From: Ligustrum vulgare
Taxonomy: Eukaryota; Streptophyta; Magnoliopsida; Lamiales; Oleaceae
Assembly (NCBI GenBank): GCA_963555705.1
Contig: OY743180.1
Span: 37,418,129-37,482,128, forward strand
Direction: 5' to 3'
Length of the DNA stretch: 64,000 bases
Position numbers and translations under genes: made by a program. A model generated the notes under the pieces. That model ran no database searches. It was not told where the DNA came from and saw only the letters and a program-made list of their open reading frames with translations. Positions 9,860 through 21,303 of the stretch are shown here, piece by piece. Every line of letters starts with the position of its first letter. Position 1 is the stretch's first letter.

Positions 9860-10470
9860 TGTTGTGTAAAATCGCATGTATACGATATCGCAATTAAGTA
9901 ATAAAGTGACTTTTGAGTCGAGTAATCGTTCCCACGAGGATTTTTTACTAAGTACCGAAATATTTTAGTTGTACACTTTATTTGAACAGACAAAGAGAAT
10001 TTGTGATTATGAACTAAAACTAAGAAATTAAACAAAAGAATTAAATTTGTGAATTTGTTTTTGTTTTAAAAACGATTGTAAGGTAGTTGGGATTCACGAA
10101 TTCACCTAGCCAATTAAATCAATTCCAATTCCAGATTTTATTTTCTAAATATGTGCTCGATCGAATTCACTAATTCAAATTGGATAGGTGAATTCGTGAA
10201 TCCCAACATAGAATTTAGTTACACATCATATTTAAATAGCAAAAACAAAATATAATGACGTTCATTGAAAATAAAGAAGAATGGAAAGATTGCACCAATT
10301 ACCAATTCTTCTATTATCTTCAATTCTCGCCCCTCTGCAATGCTCAGATCTCCCCAAGAATTTGAATTGAAATCTCTGTTGTTGCTTATTCTATGGAGAG
10401 GCAAAGGTCCAGATTTCGTGCATCATGTGTTGTATATATAGGTTTTGGAGAAACCTAGGTTTCAACAAGT
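9860..10470 (-). repeat. Athila A-type LTR piece (minus), left arm of an inverted pair
   Basis: It starts (plus-strand view) TGTTGTGTAAAATCGC next to the PBS and runs through the U5-like 'cgttcccacgaggat' region. It matches the reverse complement of 10471-11316 in two blocks: about 9860-10180 and 10185-10380. The roughly 460 bp between those blocks in the other arm is missing here. Confidence 0.8.
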
Positions 10471-11316
10471 CACGACAGAGATTTCAATTCAAATTCTTGG
10501 GGAGATCGGAGCATTGCAGAGGGGCGAGAATTGAAGATAATAGAAGAATTGATAATTGGTGCAATCTTTCCATTCTTCTTTATTTTCAATGAACGTCATT
10601 ATATTTTGTTTTTGCTATTTAAATATGATGTGTAACTAAATTCTATGTTGGGATGAACGATGTAGCCTAGTTAATTATTTTAATGTCATATTCCTTGTTT
10701 TAGCGCTTTAATGCATGTGTTGATTTATTATTGCGTTTAATGCGTGAATGAACTGGCCACTCTTTCATGACTTTATGTGTTATTTTCATAATCCGAGAGG
10801 TGAGTTAATAACATAGATCAAGGTAATAAATCCGGTAATTGAACAAGAGATAGAGATATACTCTTGTTATTATAGCGATCGTGTGTGAATTTTTGTGTGT
10901 AATGCATCTAGATAAGGAATATTCGGACCCGCTGTACAGATACAATGTTGACTTATTTAGGTAGGATTGATTTAAACTCGAGAGAGGAATATCAATTTGA
11001 ATCAGTGAATTCGATCGAGCACATATTTAGAAAATAAAATCTGGAATTGGAACTGATTTAATTGGTTAGGTGAATTCGTGAATCCCAACTACCTTACAAT
11101 CGTTTTTAAAACAAAAAAAAAAATTGAAAATTTAATTATTTTGTTTAATTTCTTAGTTTTAGTTCACAATCACAAATTCTCTTTGTCTGTTCAAATAAAG
11201 TGTAGAGCTAAAATATTTCGGTACTTAAGAAACAGTCCTCGTGGGAACGATCACTCGACTCAAAAGTTACTTTATTACTTGATTGCGATATCGTATACTT
11301 GCGATTTTACACAACA
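10471..11316 (+). repeat. Athila A-type LTR piece (plus), right arm of an inverted pair
   Basis: This is the reverse-oriented partner of the left arm, ending ..GCGATTTTACACAACA at 11316. Its 5' (U3) part is missing; the two pieces meet near 10460-10475 around AAACCTAGGTTT. No PBS follows; the sequence passes straight into the gag of element C, so this end is a rearrangement junction rather than a 5' LTR of C. Confidence 0.8.
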
Positions 11317-13834
11317 ATGGGCAGTGAAAGTGGAATTATATCTTTGGAGGGAAGTATGCGAAGGAGGGATAGAGGAGATAGGTATGAGAGGAGGCATGAT
11401 AGGGAGCGTCGTGATGCTAGGAGGTATCATGGGGGTAGAGATGTTGTTGATGACGACCTTGGAAAATTAAAGTGAAAATACCATCGTTCCAGGGTAGGAG
11501 TAATCCGGAGGCGTACCTGGATTGGGAGACAAAAGTCGAACGGCTTTTTGATTGTAATAATTATTCGGAAAAGAAGAAGGTGAAATTAGTTGTGATTGAA
11601 TTCACAGATTATACCAATATTTGGTGGGATCAACTAGTGACGGGTAGGAGGAGGAACCTTGAGGAGCCGGTGGAGACTTTTGGTGAATCAAAGACCATAA
11701 TGAGGAAGCGGTTTGTGCCAACTCATTATTATAGAGATATTTACTAGAGGCTACAGGGTATGACTCAGGGGTCGAGAAGTGTAGAGGATTATCATAAGGA
11801 TATGGAGGTGGCGATGATTCAAGCTAATGTGGTGGAGGACTGGGAAGCAACGATGGCTAGGTTTTTGAGTGGGCTGAATAGAGATATTGCCAACGTCGTT
11901 GAGCTGCAACATTATGTGGAGCTAGAGGATATGGTGCATATGGCAATGAAGGTGGAAAGACAACTAAGGCGAAAAGGGGCAGTAAGACACTCACCGGGTT
12001 CTTATCCTACATCACAACCGAAGTGGGAACACAATGATGAACATGATCCGAAAGGGAAGGAGGAACCTACAACGAAAGGTAAAAATATTTCTGATTCTCA
12101 AACTACTCGGGATAGAAATATTAAGGTTGCGTTCTCTTTGTGTTTCAGTTTCCTGTTTTCATTTTCGAAAATGTTTTCCTTTTTCCATTTTCTGTGACTT
12201 TTTTCGAAATTGCTGAAAACGCGTTTGGTTTGTTATTTCTGAAAACTGTCTTCGAAAATGAAAAACTGGAAAATACGTTCTATTTAAAACTTTGAAGAAA
12301 ATTATTTCTGTATACTTGTAATTATATTGCTTGTGAATATAAATGAAATAAAGATGTCATATTTGAGTTGCACAACAAAAATAAATGAAATAGCCCCAAT
12401 CACACAATAAAATTTGCAAAAATTAATTTAGGTTAATTAATGATGCCATTACAAAATAAGTGTCTACAATACAGAAGTAAAAACGAAATGTTTAATAATT
12501 AAGCACATGATACATCATCAGAAAGATGGTTGATTTTGGAGTTCGATGCGTTAAACGAAGTGCAATTCGAAGTTGTACATCAAAAGTTATACACGTTTGA
12601 AGACAATAACTTATAAAGCAAATACGAGAAGGACTAACTTGAAAGAGAAGTAAAATTTGTGAACTAATGTATAAGAAAATCTGAAGTTGAGGGACCTAAG
12701 TTGCAAATAAATTAGGGTATTTTTGAAAGAAATTTCAAAATTTAAAGATTAAAATGACAAGTTTTGATAATCAGAGACCAATAATGTAATTAAAAATGAC
12801 AAATTTTGAATTTGTTTTAAACTGGAAAATGCGCGTTTTCCACTTAATAGGTATAATTTTTGGAAAACGTGAAAACATTTCTATTTCCTTTACAAATTTT
12901 GAAAACATTTTCGAAATTTTTTCCTGAAAACGGCGTAAGAGAACGCGTTTTCCGCATTTTCGAAAATGAAAAACGGAAAACGGTTGGAAAACGCCAAAGA
13001 GAACGCAGCCTAAGTGTTTTAAGTATTTGGGTTCGGGTCATATAGCATCCCAATGTCAAAATAGGAGGGTAATGATTTTGGTGATAATGGTGTAATTAGT
13101 TTCGAGGATGAATTTAAGGAAATACCTATGTTAGTGGATGTTGGGGTTAGTAGTAGTGATGAGGAAGGGCTGACTTATGCTGTTAAAGGTTCACTTGTTA
13201 ATCGACGTGTCCTTAGTACTAGGGTCAGGGTGGATGAAATTGGTGAGCAAATTCATCTCTTTCATACTAGGTGCTTAGTGGGTAAAAAGGTTTGTGGTAT
13301 GGTGATTGACGGGGGAAGTTGTACTAATGTGGTTAGTACAATGTTGGTTGAGAAATTGAGTTTGAGCTTGATAAAACATCCAAACCATTATAAATTGCAA
13401 TAGTTGACCGAGTCGGGAGAAATTAAGGCAAATAAGTAGGCTATAGTCAATTTTTTCATCGGGGGTTATAAGGATGAGGTGGTTTGTGACGTGGTACCTA
13501 TGCATGTTGGCCATATTTTGTTGGGGAGGCCATGGCAACATGATAGGAGGGTAGTGCACGATGGGTTTAAGAATCAATATTCATTTGTGAAGGGTGGGAA
13601 GAAAATTACCCTTGTTCCGTTATCTCCGAAAGAGGCTCAAGAGGATCAATTAAAAACCAAATGTGAGTTTGAAAAAAGAAATAAGAGTGTTGAGTCCACG
13701 ACCTCAGAAAAAGGAGAACTTGAGAGCATAAAGAAAAAGAAAAGAGAGTCCACCCCCAAATTGAGTTTTTTTTTTGCACATAGGTTGATGTACAAGGATC
13801 CATGCCTTGCACTTAACTAGTCTAACAAATCCCT
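11317..13834 (+). pseudogene. Ty3/gypsy element C gag-protease (interrupted and frameshifted)
   Basis: An arginine-rich N-terminus (11320-11460) leads into a retrotransposon gag domain: PSFQGRSNPEAYLDWETKVE, EFTDYTNIWWDQL, KRFVPTHYYRDIY (11472-11747), then TQGSRSVEDYHKDMEVAMI and LEDMVHMAMKVERQL (11760-12000). A zinc knuckle region (CFK..GHIASQC, with one Cys changed to Tyr) resumes at 13011 after the MITE H1. The protease has VIDGGSCTNVVS (about 13301-13336) and HILLGRPWQHDRRV (about 13510-13550). Disruptions: a 1-bp deletion near 11470, stops at 11745 and 13401, and H1 at 12125-13010. Pol is absent downstream. Confidence 0.85.
12125..13010. mobile_element. Harbinger-like non-autonomous element H1 in C gag
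   Basis: The 886-bp unit has terminal inverted repeats GGTTGCGTTCTCTTTG and its inverse CAAAGAGAACGCAGCC, flanked by TAA at 12122-12124 and 13011-13013. Subterminal CATTTTCGAAAATG palindromes occur at both ends. It has no coding capacity. TAA/TTA duplications and these termini suggest PIF/Harbinger. Related copies are at 61919-62717 and 63594-64000. It splits the gag frame at the zinc knuckle. Confidence 0.85.
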
Positions 13835-14084
13835 CCCCAGTTCTACTAAATTTGTTTTGCTGGTACCTAAGTCCAACTACGATCTTAAAAACAAGGACGA
13901 AATCCATTGACACAAAAGAGAAACCCAAAAGGCCTAGAAAGTTGGAAGAGAGAAAGAAGCAGCCTAAAAGGTTGAAAGAAAGCACGAGGCATAAACATAA
14001 TCATCGAGCCCAGAAAAGCAAGAGGAGTTTGAAAAGTCAACCAAAAATGGATTCGAGGTCGAATCCTTTTCAAGAGAGGGAGTA
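13835..14084 (+). pseudogene. Element C pol remnant and polypurine tract
   Basis: A lysine/arginine-rich frame continues from the protease end, then DSRSNPFQEREYD (about 14050-14090) looks like the C-terminal tail of a gypsy integrase polyprotein. Reverse transcriptase, RNase H and the integrase core are missing. The purine run CAAGAGAGGGAGTA (14071-14084) directly before the LTR start is a good polypurine tract. Confidence 0.6.
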
Positions 14085-14847
14085 TGATATAATCCGGACT
14101 AGGCATCGAAGGGCGAAGTCGAGCCATCGGAAATATGACAGTGATCTACATGCAAAACGGAGCAAGTTTCATGTTGGAGTCTAGTCGAGAAGGCGAATGG
14201 ATCTAGCCGAGTAAAAGGGGCAAAGTTTGATGACCAAAAGCCTCATTACGGCCGTAAAGAATAATCCTCACGGCCGTAACTCCACTTCGGATTTAAATGA
14301 AGAATTACGGATTTTCATAGTTACGGCCGTAAGAAATATCGTCACGGCCGTAAATCTTAAACAGAAGGTCATTTACGGCCGTAAATCTAATTTCTCGAAT
14401 TTTTGCATAATTTGTTATTTTTCCGTTTTTAATCATTTATTTCCATAATTTGAGCCCTAATTGCGGCTAGGGCTAGGGTTAGGTCAGTTTTACTTTATAT
14501 TATCCTATTTCATTCATTTGTAAGACAATTTTGAGATTATTAATATTATTTGAGAGATGATTCTCCAAATTGAAAGGTCGAGTTATTCCCTTGTTTTGAA
14601 CTTATCAAAGATTAAATCTTTGTGGCGTTCACCCCGAACTTATCAAGGAATTAGGTAATCCTTATGGCGTTCAACAATTCCAGTTCTTTCCTTCGCATCG
14701 TCAATTTCTTGCGTCGTGAGGTTTGAGTTGGAATCCTATCGTCTAATTTATTTATTGTTTCTTAGTTTAATATGATTTAGATCTTTCCTAGGTTTTAATT
14801 GTGTTATTTCGCGTTTTTCGTCGAGATTCCTGATTGGGATCGCGTCA
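14085..14847 (+). repeat. 3' LTR of element C (763 bp)
   Basis: It starts TGATATAATCCGG after the polypurine tract and ends GGGATCGCGTCA. It aligns along its length with the solo LTR 49893-50854. It carries five copies of TTACGGCCGTAA-type palindromes upstream of a TATA box, and two copies of a CTTATCAA..GTGGCGTTC hairpin repeat (about 14597-14672). Beyond 14847 the sequence switches abruptly into a different gypsy RT. Confidence 0.8.
14246..14503 (+). promoter_or_regulatory. LTR C promoter: ACGGCCGT palindrome array upstream of TATA
   Basis: Palindromes lie at 14246-14257, 14269-14279, 14321-14332, 14343-14353 and 14371-14386. The TATA-like ACTTTATATTATCC lies at 14491-14503, 105 nt after the last palindrome. 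Confidence 0.55.
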
Positions 14848-15180
14848 TGAGTTAGTGAGATCGAATGGCTTCACTATGAATTCATAATCTCCATACCGTG
14901 TCCTAAACACTGTATCTAGTATCTCAATCAGCTTGATCTTTAGCTAATGATAACCACCAGACCTCAAGTCAATCTTCGAGAAAACAACACCACCTTTTAG
15001 CTGATCAAATAAGCCTTCAATTTTGGGGATGGATATGTATTCTTTATTGTCATCTTGTTGAGTTCTCGTTAATTGATGCACATTCCCATGCTATCATCAT
15101 TTTTCTTCACAAATAGGACATGTGCTCCCCATGGGGATTCACTCGACCCAATAAAACTCCTCTAGTAGTTCCTCTAGTTA
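14848..15180 (-). pseudogene. Fragment of a different gypsy reverse transcriptase (chromovirus-like)
   Basis: The minus-strand reading, over several frames, gives [20 protein letters not shown], then [25 protein letters not shown] and DYEFIVKPFDLTN. This is the N-terminal RT core up to just before the YxDD region. Stops and frameshifts are numerous. It ends exactly at the LTR C boundary, so C probably landed in it. Confidence 0.75.
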
Positions 15181-15310
15181 ATCACTAAATCTAGGAAAAT
15201 CAAGGGTTGAAATATAATGCATTTTTTTTAAATTAATGGGACTGGAATAAATAAATCTAAAAACTAGGGGCTTAAGGGAGCTTTAATAAATCAAAACATT
15301 AAAATAGAAT

Positions 15311-15567
<257 letters not shown>

Positions 15568-15687
15568 ACAGTCGCAACTGTATGCCATTTTTTCGACGAA
15601 GGCGCTGCCTGTTGGAGAAATTAGTTGCTCGCACATTTTTCAGAACAATAAATTTGCTGAAAGGAAAAACTTATCGATCGAGACTCG

Positions 15688-15809
15688 TAATTAGATCCAA
15701 AAGAAATAAAACTTGGGCTTAAATCTATTAATGAATTTGAAAATTTTGGTTTGACATAATTAGATCCAAAAGAAATAAAACTTGGGCTTAAATCTATTAA
15801 TGAATTTGG
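15688..15809. repeat. 69-bp tandem duplication
   Basis: TAATTAGATCCAAAAGAAAT at 15688 recurs at 15757; the two units are nearly identical over about 53 bp. Confidence 0.9.
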
Positions 15810-16039
15810 ACAAATTCTTAAAAGGGATAATTGTGCTGGGTACTTACATTTTAGGGAAAAGTAAATAATTATACAACTAAAACTTTCACTTTTTAAACAT
15901 AACAAACTTAAGATTTTTTTTAAAAAATCATGTGCTAATTAGTTAATTAATTAATACAATATTATAATAATTATAATGAGTTGTCAAACAAAGGCTAATA
16001 TTAAATAATAAAATCAAAACAATACATAATCTACAATAA

Positions 16040-17344
16040 CTTTATCCCAACCCAACCCCGTACTCACCCCATCCACCCCGACACCCACCCACCCACTCCA
16101 CCACCCCCGACCCCGCCCCATAAAAAATTTTCTTTCTACTTTTTCACACTCACCCCCACCCCCAACACCACCTTACCCACCCCACCCCACTCCTCCCCAA
16201 CCCAACCCCGCCCACCCACCCAACCACCCCGCCACCACTCACCCACCACAAGAATGATTTTAATTCTATTTTTTTCTCATCTCCCCCACCCACCCCACCC
16301 CAACCCAACCATACCCCACCCACTAGTCCCATCTCATCACACCTACCCACCCACCACGCCCACTCCAAAAATAAGTTTTTTTTTTTTTTTTTGAAATATT
16401 TTTTCACCATTCCCCACCCCACCCGACCATACCCTACCCCACCCCACCTCACCAACAATGATTTTTTTCTACTACCTTTCTACAACTCGCCCAGACCCTA
16501 TCCTATCTTATCCCGCCACCTAACCCAACCCCACCCACCCAACCCAATATTAATTTTTTTCTTCTAATTTTCAACTCCCCCACCATCCTCGCCCCAGACC
16601 CTACCCCAACCCACCTCATCCAAAATGATTTTTTTTACTACTTTTTTACGACTCGCCCAGACCTTACCACGCCACCCACCCACCCCACCTAAAATTAATT
16701 TTTTTCTCCTAATTTTCCACACCCCTACCCACCCTCCCCGACCCTATCTCGCCACCCACCCACCCACCCCACCCCCATCCTACCCCACCCAAATATGATT
16801 TTTCTTCTATATTTTCACACCCACCCTAAGAACCCCACTACACCCCCACCCTAGAAACCCCACCACAACCCACCCCACCCAAAAATGATTTTTCTTCTAT
16901 TTTTTCACATTTCACCTCAATTGCCCCATCCTATCCCACCACACCCTACCCCCATCCAAAAATGATTTTTCTTCTATTTTTTACACCTCACCCAACCACC
17001 CCCACCCCATCCAAAAATAATTTTTCTTCTATTTTTTCACACTTCCCCCAACCGCCCCACCCCATCCCACCGCACCGCACCGCACCCCGCCACCCACCAT
17101 ACCCCATCAAAAAATTATTTTTCTTCTATTTTTTCACACTTCACACCAACCACCTCATCTCAACCCACCCTACCCCACCTCACCCCACCCACCCAAAAAA
17201 TAATTTTTTTCTTCTACTTTTTCCAACCCCTAACTCGACCTCGACCCCACCCTACCCACCACCCACCCACCCCACTCCAAAAAATTATTTTTTTCTTTTT
17301 CTAGCCCCACCCAACCTCTACCCCACTATCCCCACCCCCAAAAT
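16040..17344. repeat. Fold-back left arm: C-rich minisatellite
   Basis: About 14 irregular units of roughly 55-130 bp. Each has an AT core (A/T-ATGATTTTTCTTCTATTTTTTC type, for example 16795, 16886, 16962, 17016 and 17113) followed by CAC and a CCCACCCC-rich stretch. The proline/histidine-rich open frames here are repeat shadows. Confidence 0.85.
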
Positions 17345-18830
17345 CACAATCAGTCACGTAAGTTGACACGAGATCGCAGTTAAGGCACACAAGGTCACAC
17401 AGACTCACAATTACAAATTTAGTTGTAAAACCCCACCCCTCCAAAGTCACAGTTGGTCACACAAGGTCAAAGTTCGGTCACACAAAGTCGCAGTTTGGTC
17501 AAACGAGGTCACAGTTAGGTCACAGGAGGTCACTATTAGGTCAAACGAGGTCATGGTTAGATCACACGAGGTCACAGGTCGATCACATAAAGTCACACTT
17601 CGTTTTACAAAGTCACAGTTCGATCACACATAGTTATATTTGACACAATTGTAGATCACATCACGTCCTCGTCCAATGGTCACACCAAATCACAGTTAGT
17701 CACAATCTATATAATTGGTCACAATGATCCATAATTGATTACATATTATTTATTTATTGGTCATAGTTACCTAATAATTGGTCATAATCATCAATAATTG
17801 ATCACAATTTATTTATTGATTGATCAAAACTTACTTGTTTTCTTGATCACATTCGCACTTATCATAAGTCGCACAAACTCACAATTAGTCAATATTTTGA
17901 TCACATTTACCTATAATTGATCAAAATTATCATATAATTGGTACGTATTATTTATTTATTGGTCATAATTTACACGTTTCCTCAATCACAATTAGTTAAC
18001 ATTTTTGTTATAATTACCTAATATTTGGTCACATTCCGTAATCTTAGTTGTCTTGGTCACATCCCCCATTTCTCACAAGTCACAATTAGCAAATATTTTG
18101 GTCACATTTACCTAATAATTGGTCACATCCCATACTTGATCACACAAAGTCACGATTTGAACATACAAGGTCACAGTTCGATCAAAAAAAGTCTCAATTC
18201 GGTCATACAAGGTCATAGTTCATTCACACGATGTCATAGTTCGGTCACATGTGTTACCAAACTATGACCTTATGTGATCGAACCGTGCCTCCGTGTGACC
18301 AACTGTGACTTTATGTGATCGAATTGTGACTTTGTGTGACCGAATTTTGTAACTAAACCAAATATGATCTAACTGTGACCTCATGTGACCAAACTATGAC
18401 CTTGTGTGATCAAACAATGACCTTGTGTGATCAACTGTGACTTTAGGAATGTGTGGGTAGGTGGGTGAGGTTTTTCAACTAAATTTGTAATGTGACATTG
18501 TGTGACCAATTGTGTGACATGTTGTGACTTTGCATGTGGGGGTGGGGTGGGGTAGGGTGGGGGTGGGGTGGGGTGGGGTGATCGAATTATTAGGTAAGTG
18601 TAACCAAAATGTAAACTAAATGTGACTTTGTGTGACTTATGAAGAGTAGGGAATGTGACCAATTATTAGGTAATTATGACAAAAAATATTAACTAATCAT
18701 GAAAAAAACGAGTAAGTTGTGACCAATAAATAAATAATATGTTACCAACTATAAATGATTGTGACCAATTATATTAAAAGTTGTGACCATCTATAACTTT
18801 TTGTGATCAATGGACGAGAAAAAGTATAAG
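17345..18830. repeat. Fold-back centre: GGTCACA repeats in inverted halves
   Basis: From 17345 to 18249 the motif (G)GTCACA recurs every 9-25 bp, often as GGTCACACAAAGTCACAGTT, with a subregion of TTACCTAATAATTGGTCACA. From 18250 to 18830 the reverse complements appear (TGTGACC, AACTATGACCTTGTGTGATC). The symmetry centre is about 18250. Confidence 0.8.
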
Positions 18831-20655
18831 AAAAAAATAATTTTTGGGTGGGGTCGGTTTGTTGGGTGGGTGGCGGGGTAGGGACGGGGTGTGGAAAATT
18901 AGAAGAAGAAAAATTATTTTTGGGTAGGGGTGGGGTTGGTGGGTTACGGGTATAATGTTGAGACGGGGTGTGGAAAAGAAAAAAATCATTTTTTGGTGGG
19001 GTGGGTAGTGGTGGGGTTGTTGGGTGACAGGGGTAGGGTCGGGATGAAGTGTGAAAATGTAGGAAAAAAATCATTTTTTGGTGGGGTCAGTTGGTTGGGT
19101 GGGTGGCGGGGTAGGGTCTAGACCGAGGTGGGTGGGTGTGAAAAATTGAAGAAAAAATCATTTTTGGGGGGGTGGGTAGGAATGGGATGGGTGGGTATGG
19201 TGGGGTGGGGTGGGTGCAAGGTAGGGTCTTGGTGGGGTGTGAAAAAGTGGAAGAAAAAATTCATTTTTGGGTGGGGTGGTGTCGATTGCTTGGGTAGGTA
19301 GCTGGTAGGGGCGGGGTGGGTGTGGAAAATTAGAAGAAAAAAATCATTTTTGGGTGGGGTGGGTGGCAGGGTAGGGTGGAAAAACATGGAGAGATAAAAA
19401 AAACTCATTTTGTGGGGTGGGGTGGGTAGGGTGGTGTTGGGGTGGGGTTGGTGCGGGCATGAAAAAGTAGAAGGAAAAAAATCATTTTTGGGGTGGGGTG
19501 GGGATCGGTAGGGTGGTGTCAGGCTGGGTGGTGGTAGGTGGAAAAGTAAAAGAAAAAAATCGTTTTTGCGGTGATGTGGGTTAGGGAGGGTGGCGAGGCG
19601 GGCAGGGTGTGTCGTGGTTTGTGGCTGGGATAAGATCAATTTGTCACTTTGCGATGAGGTGGGGTAGAGTCGAGTGGAGTGGGTTTGGGTTGGGGTGGGG
19701 AAGTGTAGGAAAACATCGGGAGAATATAAAAATAAACTTATTTTTGGGGTGGGGTAGGATATGGGTGGTGAGGTGGGGTTGGGGGATGTGGCTAGGGTGA
19801 GATCAATTTGTCACTTTGCGATGAGGTGGGGTAAGATAGGGTCAAGTGCGGTTAGGTTGGGTCGGGGTGGGATGGGATGGGGTGGGGTGGGTTGAGGAAA
19901 TGTAGGAAAACATCGAGAGAAAATAAAAATAAACTTATTTTTGGGGTGGGGTAGGATATGGGTGGTGAGGCGGGGTGGGTGGTGGGGTCGGAGGATGTGG
20001 TTAGGGTGAGATCAATTTGTCACTTTAAGATGAGGTGGGGTAGGGTGGGGTGGGTGGGATGGGGAATGATAGGAAAATATCGAAAGGAAAAAAATAAAAA
20101 TTATTTTTGGTGTGGGATTGGGTGAGGTGGGGTGGGTTGGGTTGGGGTGGTGGTCTGTGACTGGGATAAGATCATTTGTCACTTTACGATGAGGTGGGGT
20201 GGGGTAGGATATGGGTGATGTGATGGTATGGGTGGACAGGGTGGGTGGGTGGGGTCTAGGGATGTGGCAAGGTTGAGATCAATTTGTCACTTTGCTGTGG
20301 GGTGGGGTGGGGTGGGGTGGGTAGGGTGGGGTCGAGTAGGGTTGGGTTGGGTTGGGGTGGAGTGGGATGAGGAAGTGTAAGAAAACATCGAGAGAAAATA
20401 AAAATAAACTTATTTTTTGGATGGGTGGGGTCGAGGGATGTGGTTAGAGTGATATCAATTTGTCACTTTGTAATTAGACAGAGTAAGGTCAAGTGGGGTT
20501 GGGGTTGGGATGGGGGTGAGATGGGGAATGATAGGAAAACATCGAAAGGAAAAAAATAAAAATTATTTTTGGTGTGGGGTAGGGTGTGGTGGGTGGGGTA
20601 GGGTGGGCGGGCGGGCGGGCGGGCGGGCGGGGTGGGGTGGGGTGATGGTAGGTTG
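18831..20655. repeat. Fold-back right arm: G-rich minisatellite with extra tandem module
   Basis: From 18831 to about 19600 the units mirror the left arm. From about 19600 to 20560 a longer module appears six times, each starting GATCAATTTGTCACTTT (near 19628, 19800, 20008, 20167, 20275 and 20455). It is followed by GATGAGGTGGGG and GAAAACATCGAGAGAAA blocks that have no counterpart in the left arm. (GGGC)n lies at 20605-20630. Confidence 0.85.
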
Positions 20656-20660
20656 TGACG

Positions 20661-21303
20661 TCAAAATTTGAAATTTTGATTTAATATTATATTATTTTTA
20701 ATATAATGTATAGTAGATAATTATATTTATCTTATATATATCATTATATTTATTTTTAATTATTAAACACCTAACTAAATGAATTAACACCTGAATTTTA
20801 AAAAAAAAAAGATTTCCTTCACATGATTTTTGAATTGCATCTTTGAAACACAAGGTTTTATGTAATTTTCCCTACATTTTATACCATAACTGATTTTTAC
20901 TGTTGAAAAAAGAAAAAAAAATGAAAAATACAATTCTTCTTTCTTCCCCAGCCATGGGATAATTGCGCACCAGCCATGGGATTCTTACACCCTCGATTCA
21001 AAATTATGCTTGGCAGATCCCCTCTTTGCCTGTGACTTTAAGATCCTCGCCATTATCGGCATCTGCCACTACCCTTCATCTCCTGATCTTGGATTTGTTA
21101 CCCTACAATTCTTCAATTTCGGAGGTATGGGTTTTGCTTAGAGATGACAATGAGTCGGGTTTGCCAAACACATACCCTACCCACTAAACATTTACAACCT
21201 CCATACCCTACCCATTTAAGAATGGCAGGTCGGGGGCGGGTATGCTTCAATACCCATTTGAAACTCATTACCAATTATTTATTTTTTTAGGTCTGCAAAT
21301 AGG
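20661..21303. other. Unassigned AT-rich DNA
   Basis: After the fold-back an AT-rich stretch leads to a short duplicated CCAGCCATGGGAT (about 20950-20981). Then comes a GACAATGAGTCGGGT..GGCAGGTCGGGGGCGGGTA segment (21144-21243), with short inverted ACCCTACCC-type motifs that recall a DNA-transposon end. No gene is visible. Confidence 0.5.

Larger units (their letters stand above)
16030..20660. mobile_element. Giant fold-back (inverted repeat) built of minisatellites
   Basis: The + strand is C-rich on the left (CCCCACCC with AAAAATGATTTTTCTTCTAT spacers) and shows the reverse complement on the right (GGGTGGGG with AGAAGAAAAATCATTTTT). Between them are GGTCACA-type repeats that invert at CACATGTG (about 18246-18253). 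Each arm is about 2.2-2.4 kb. It is a repeat-built palindrome rather than a simple inverted duplication. No transposase, clear terminal sequence or target duplication was found, so the class (foldback, Mutator-like or none) is open. Confidence 0.75.

Noticed and set aside
16150..19800. Proline/histidine/threonine-rich and glycine-rich open frames
   Set aside because: They are shadows of the C-rich and G-rich minisatellite arms; frames end irregularly and have no domain.
18831..20655. Telomere or interstitial telomeric repeat
   Set aside because: The repeats are GGGGT/GGGTGGGG with AT spacers, not TTTAGGG.
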